Source: Candidatus Liberimonas magnetica
GTDB lineage: Bacteria > Elusimicrobiota > Endomicrobiia > Endomicrobiales > JAFGIL01
DNA: 64,000 nucleotides
NCBI GenBank assembly: GCA_020523885.1
Contig: JAJAPY010000018.1
Span: 1-64,000, forward strand
Reading direction: 5' to 3'
Positions 62,933 through 64,000 of the stretch are shown one piece after another (positions within the stretch are counted from its first letter, which is position 1; each line of letters begins with the position of its first letter). The notes beneath the pieces are model-generated. The model had not been told where the DNA came from, searched no databases, and saw nothing but the letters and a program-made list of their open reading frames with translations. The position numbers and the translations under genes are program-made.

Positions 62933-64000
62933 CTAAAATTTTATTTCTTCTATTATGTGTTCCTGGAACAAGAAGTCATAAATAGTTTTTGTTACGAATA
63001 CCGCCGTAAATATTGATATCGCCAGACCGATGATTAAGGTAACCGCAAAACCTTTTACAGGCCCGGTGCCAAACTGAAACAGAAATACCGCAGCGATAAC
63101 TGTAGTCAGGTTTGAGTCGAGTATCGTTACGAAAGCTTTTTGGTAGCCTGCATCAATGGACAGCCGCGGGCTTTTGCCTGCTCTAAGCTCTTCTCTTACT
63201 CTTTCAAGTATAAGCACATTGGCATCAACAGCCATGCCCAGGGTAAGTATCATACCGGCTATGCCAGGCAAAGTCAGGGTAAACCTGAAATATGCCATTA
63301 CGCCTAAGAGAAATACAAGGTTGAGCAACATAGCAAAGTCGGCTATCAGGCCTTCGGACTTGTAGTAAACAACCATAAATATTATTACTAACAGTACCCC
63401 GGTCAAACCTGCGACAATGCTTGACTTGATGGAATCTTCCCCGAGGGTAGGTCCCACGGTTCTTTCTTCGATAATCCTGACCGGGGCAGGCAGTGCGCCG
63501 GCGCGCAGCACCGTTGCAAGGAGCTTTGCGTCTTCCATTGTAAAATTACCTTCGATTATCGCTTTTCCATCGGGTATCCTTGAACGGATAACCGGTGCCG
63601 ACTGTACAACGCCGTCTAAAACTATGGCCAGGTTTTTTTCAACATAGGCTTCCGTTACCCTTGCAAATATCTTTGCTCCGTCATTATTGAAAGTCAGCGA
63701 TACATGAGGGTAGCCGAACTCGCCGCCCAGCTGAACCTTAGCGTCCACTAGTGTGGCTCCCGTAAGCTCCGGGGATGATTTTACTACGTAAAACCTGTCT
63801 TCCTTGCCAGGCAGGATAAGTCGGTCTTTGGGCAGGAGTTTTAGTATTTCGGGATATTTATCTATCTCGGCCATTTTTGCATTTTTCTGTTGAAGTTTTT
63901 CGGTTATCTCGCCCAGAGCGGTTGAATCATCTACGAGCCTGAATTCTAAAAGAGCCGTTTTGCCTATAAGGTCTTTTGCTCTTTCCGGATCCTTTATCCC
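62933..64000 (-). CDS. secD: Protein translocase subunit SecD (5' end beyond the window)
   Basis: The open frame continues to the window edge: before the internal Met at 63874 it reads IKDPERAKDLIGKTALLEF, typical of SecD's P1 region, so that Met is not the start. LDGVVQSAPVI and GFAVTLIIGLAISIFTAVF mark the conserved SecD parts. The C-terminus holds six helices. About 355 residues are visible; roughly the first 100 or more are missing. It pairs with SecF. Confidence 0.96.
   Translation of the reverse strand, partial: GIKDPERAKDLIGKTALLEFRLVDDSTALGEITEKLQQKNAKMAEIDKYPEILKLLPKDRLILPGKEDRFYVVKSSPELTGATLVDAKVQLGGEFGYPHVSLTFNNDGAKIFARVTEAYVEKNLAIVLDGVVQSAPVIRSRIPDGKAIIEGNFTMEDAKLLATVLRAGALPAPVRIIEERTVGPTLGEDSIKSSIVAGLTGVLLVIIFMVVYYKSEGLIADFAMLLNLVFLLGVMAYFRFTLTLPGIAGMILTLGMAVDANVLILERVREELRAGKSPRLSIDAGYQKAFVTILDSNLTTVIAAVFLFQFGTGPVKGFAVTLIIGLAISIFTAVFVTKTIYDFLFQEHIIEEIKF

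Noticed and set aside
62933-63874. SecD as a complete 313-aa gene starting at 63874
   Set aside because: The frame stays open to the window edge and translates into conserved SecD sequence, so the gene is truncated by the window.

Overview
The window is a 64 kb stretch of a diderm (Gram-negative) bacterium with a full LPS pathway, moderately AT-rich by eye (GC not computed). All 58 coding regions I support lie on the minus strand, so transcription runs from position 64000 towards 1. The set combines Kdo, heptose and lipid A genes, Lpt export, SecDF, a Man-family PTS with HPr kinase, RapZ and long HPF, GH57, and many cobalamin-binding radical SAM proteins. It fits a deep-branching or deltaproteobacteria-like lineage (Omnitrophota, Elusimicrobiota, Firestonebacteria or similar). 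The sequence alone does not settle which.

In the order of transcription: (i) 64000-61974, the SecD (5' end cut by the window) and SecF translocon motor, then an unrecognised 191-aa protein. (ii) 61087-44509, the LPS core and O-antigen block: waaA, a DUF374-heptosyltransferase fusion, two GT9 heptosyltransferases, two membrane-bound alkaline-phosphatase-superfamily enzymes, an O-antigen ligase/polymerase, GT2, PIG-L, GT4 and GT2 enzymes, lpxK and gmhB. (iii) 44355-39700, a 1163-aa protein with about 28 TPR units and an SGNH-type protein. (iv) 39542-33292, hldA, kdsB, kdsA, a zinc-ribbon protein, an LpxL-like acyltransferase and lptC-lptA-lptB. (v) 33207-22843, a carbon/PTS control block: hpf, ptsN, hprK, rapZ, EIIA, EIIB, a GH57 glucanotransferase, EIIC, EIID, ptsH and ptsI. 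(vi) 22742-13003, housekeeping: lepA, lepB, engB, recQ, a methyltransferase, nfeD with an SPFH protein, hemW and a receiver protein with Glu at the phospho-acceptor position. (vii) 12892-136, a PilZ protein translationally overlapping a polyprenyl-phosphate-type GT2, then four cobalamin-binding radical SAM proteins interleaved with a GT9, a zinc-ribbon methyltransferase, a multi-spanning membrane protein and a GT2. This last region is the best candidate for an uncharacterised biosynthetic pathway.

The intergenic DNA is unusually structured. It holds a 203-bp element with 29-bp perfect terminal inverted repeats, three copies of a ~75-bp GTCAT-type palindromic element, and two copies of a two-hairpin IS200/IS605-like (PATE-like) element. 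It also holds a ~130-nt leader shared by two unrelated genes, and many long imperfect hairpins built from 7-10 nt phrases repeated in tandem. One PATE-like element sits inside a phrase hairpin, which gives a relative order of insertion. No tRNA, rRNA, CRISPR array or complete transposase gene was found, and no gap exceeds about 265 bp.
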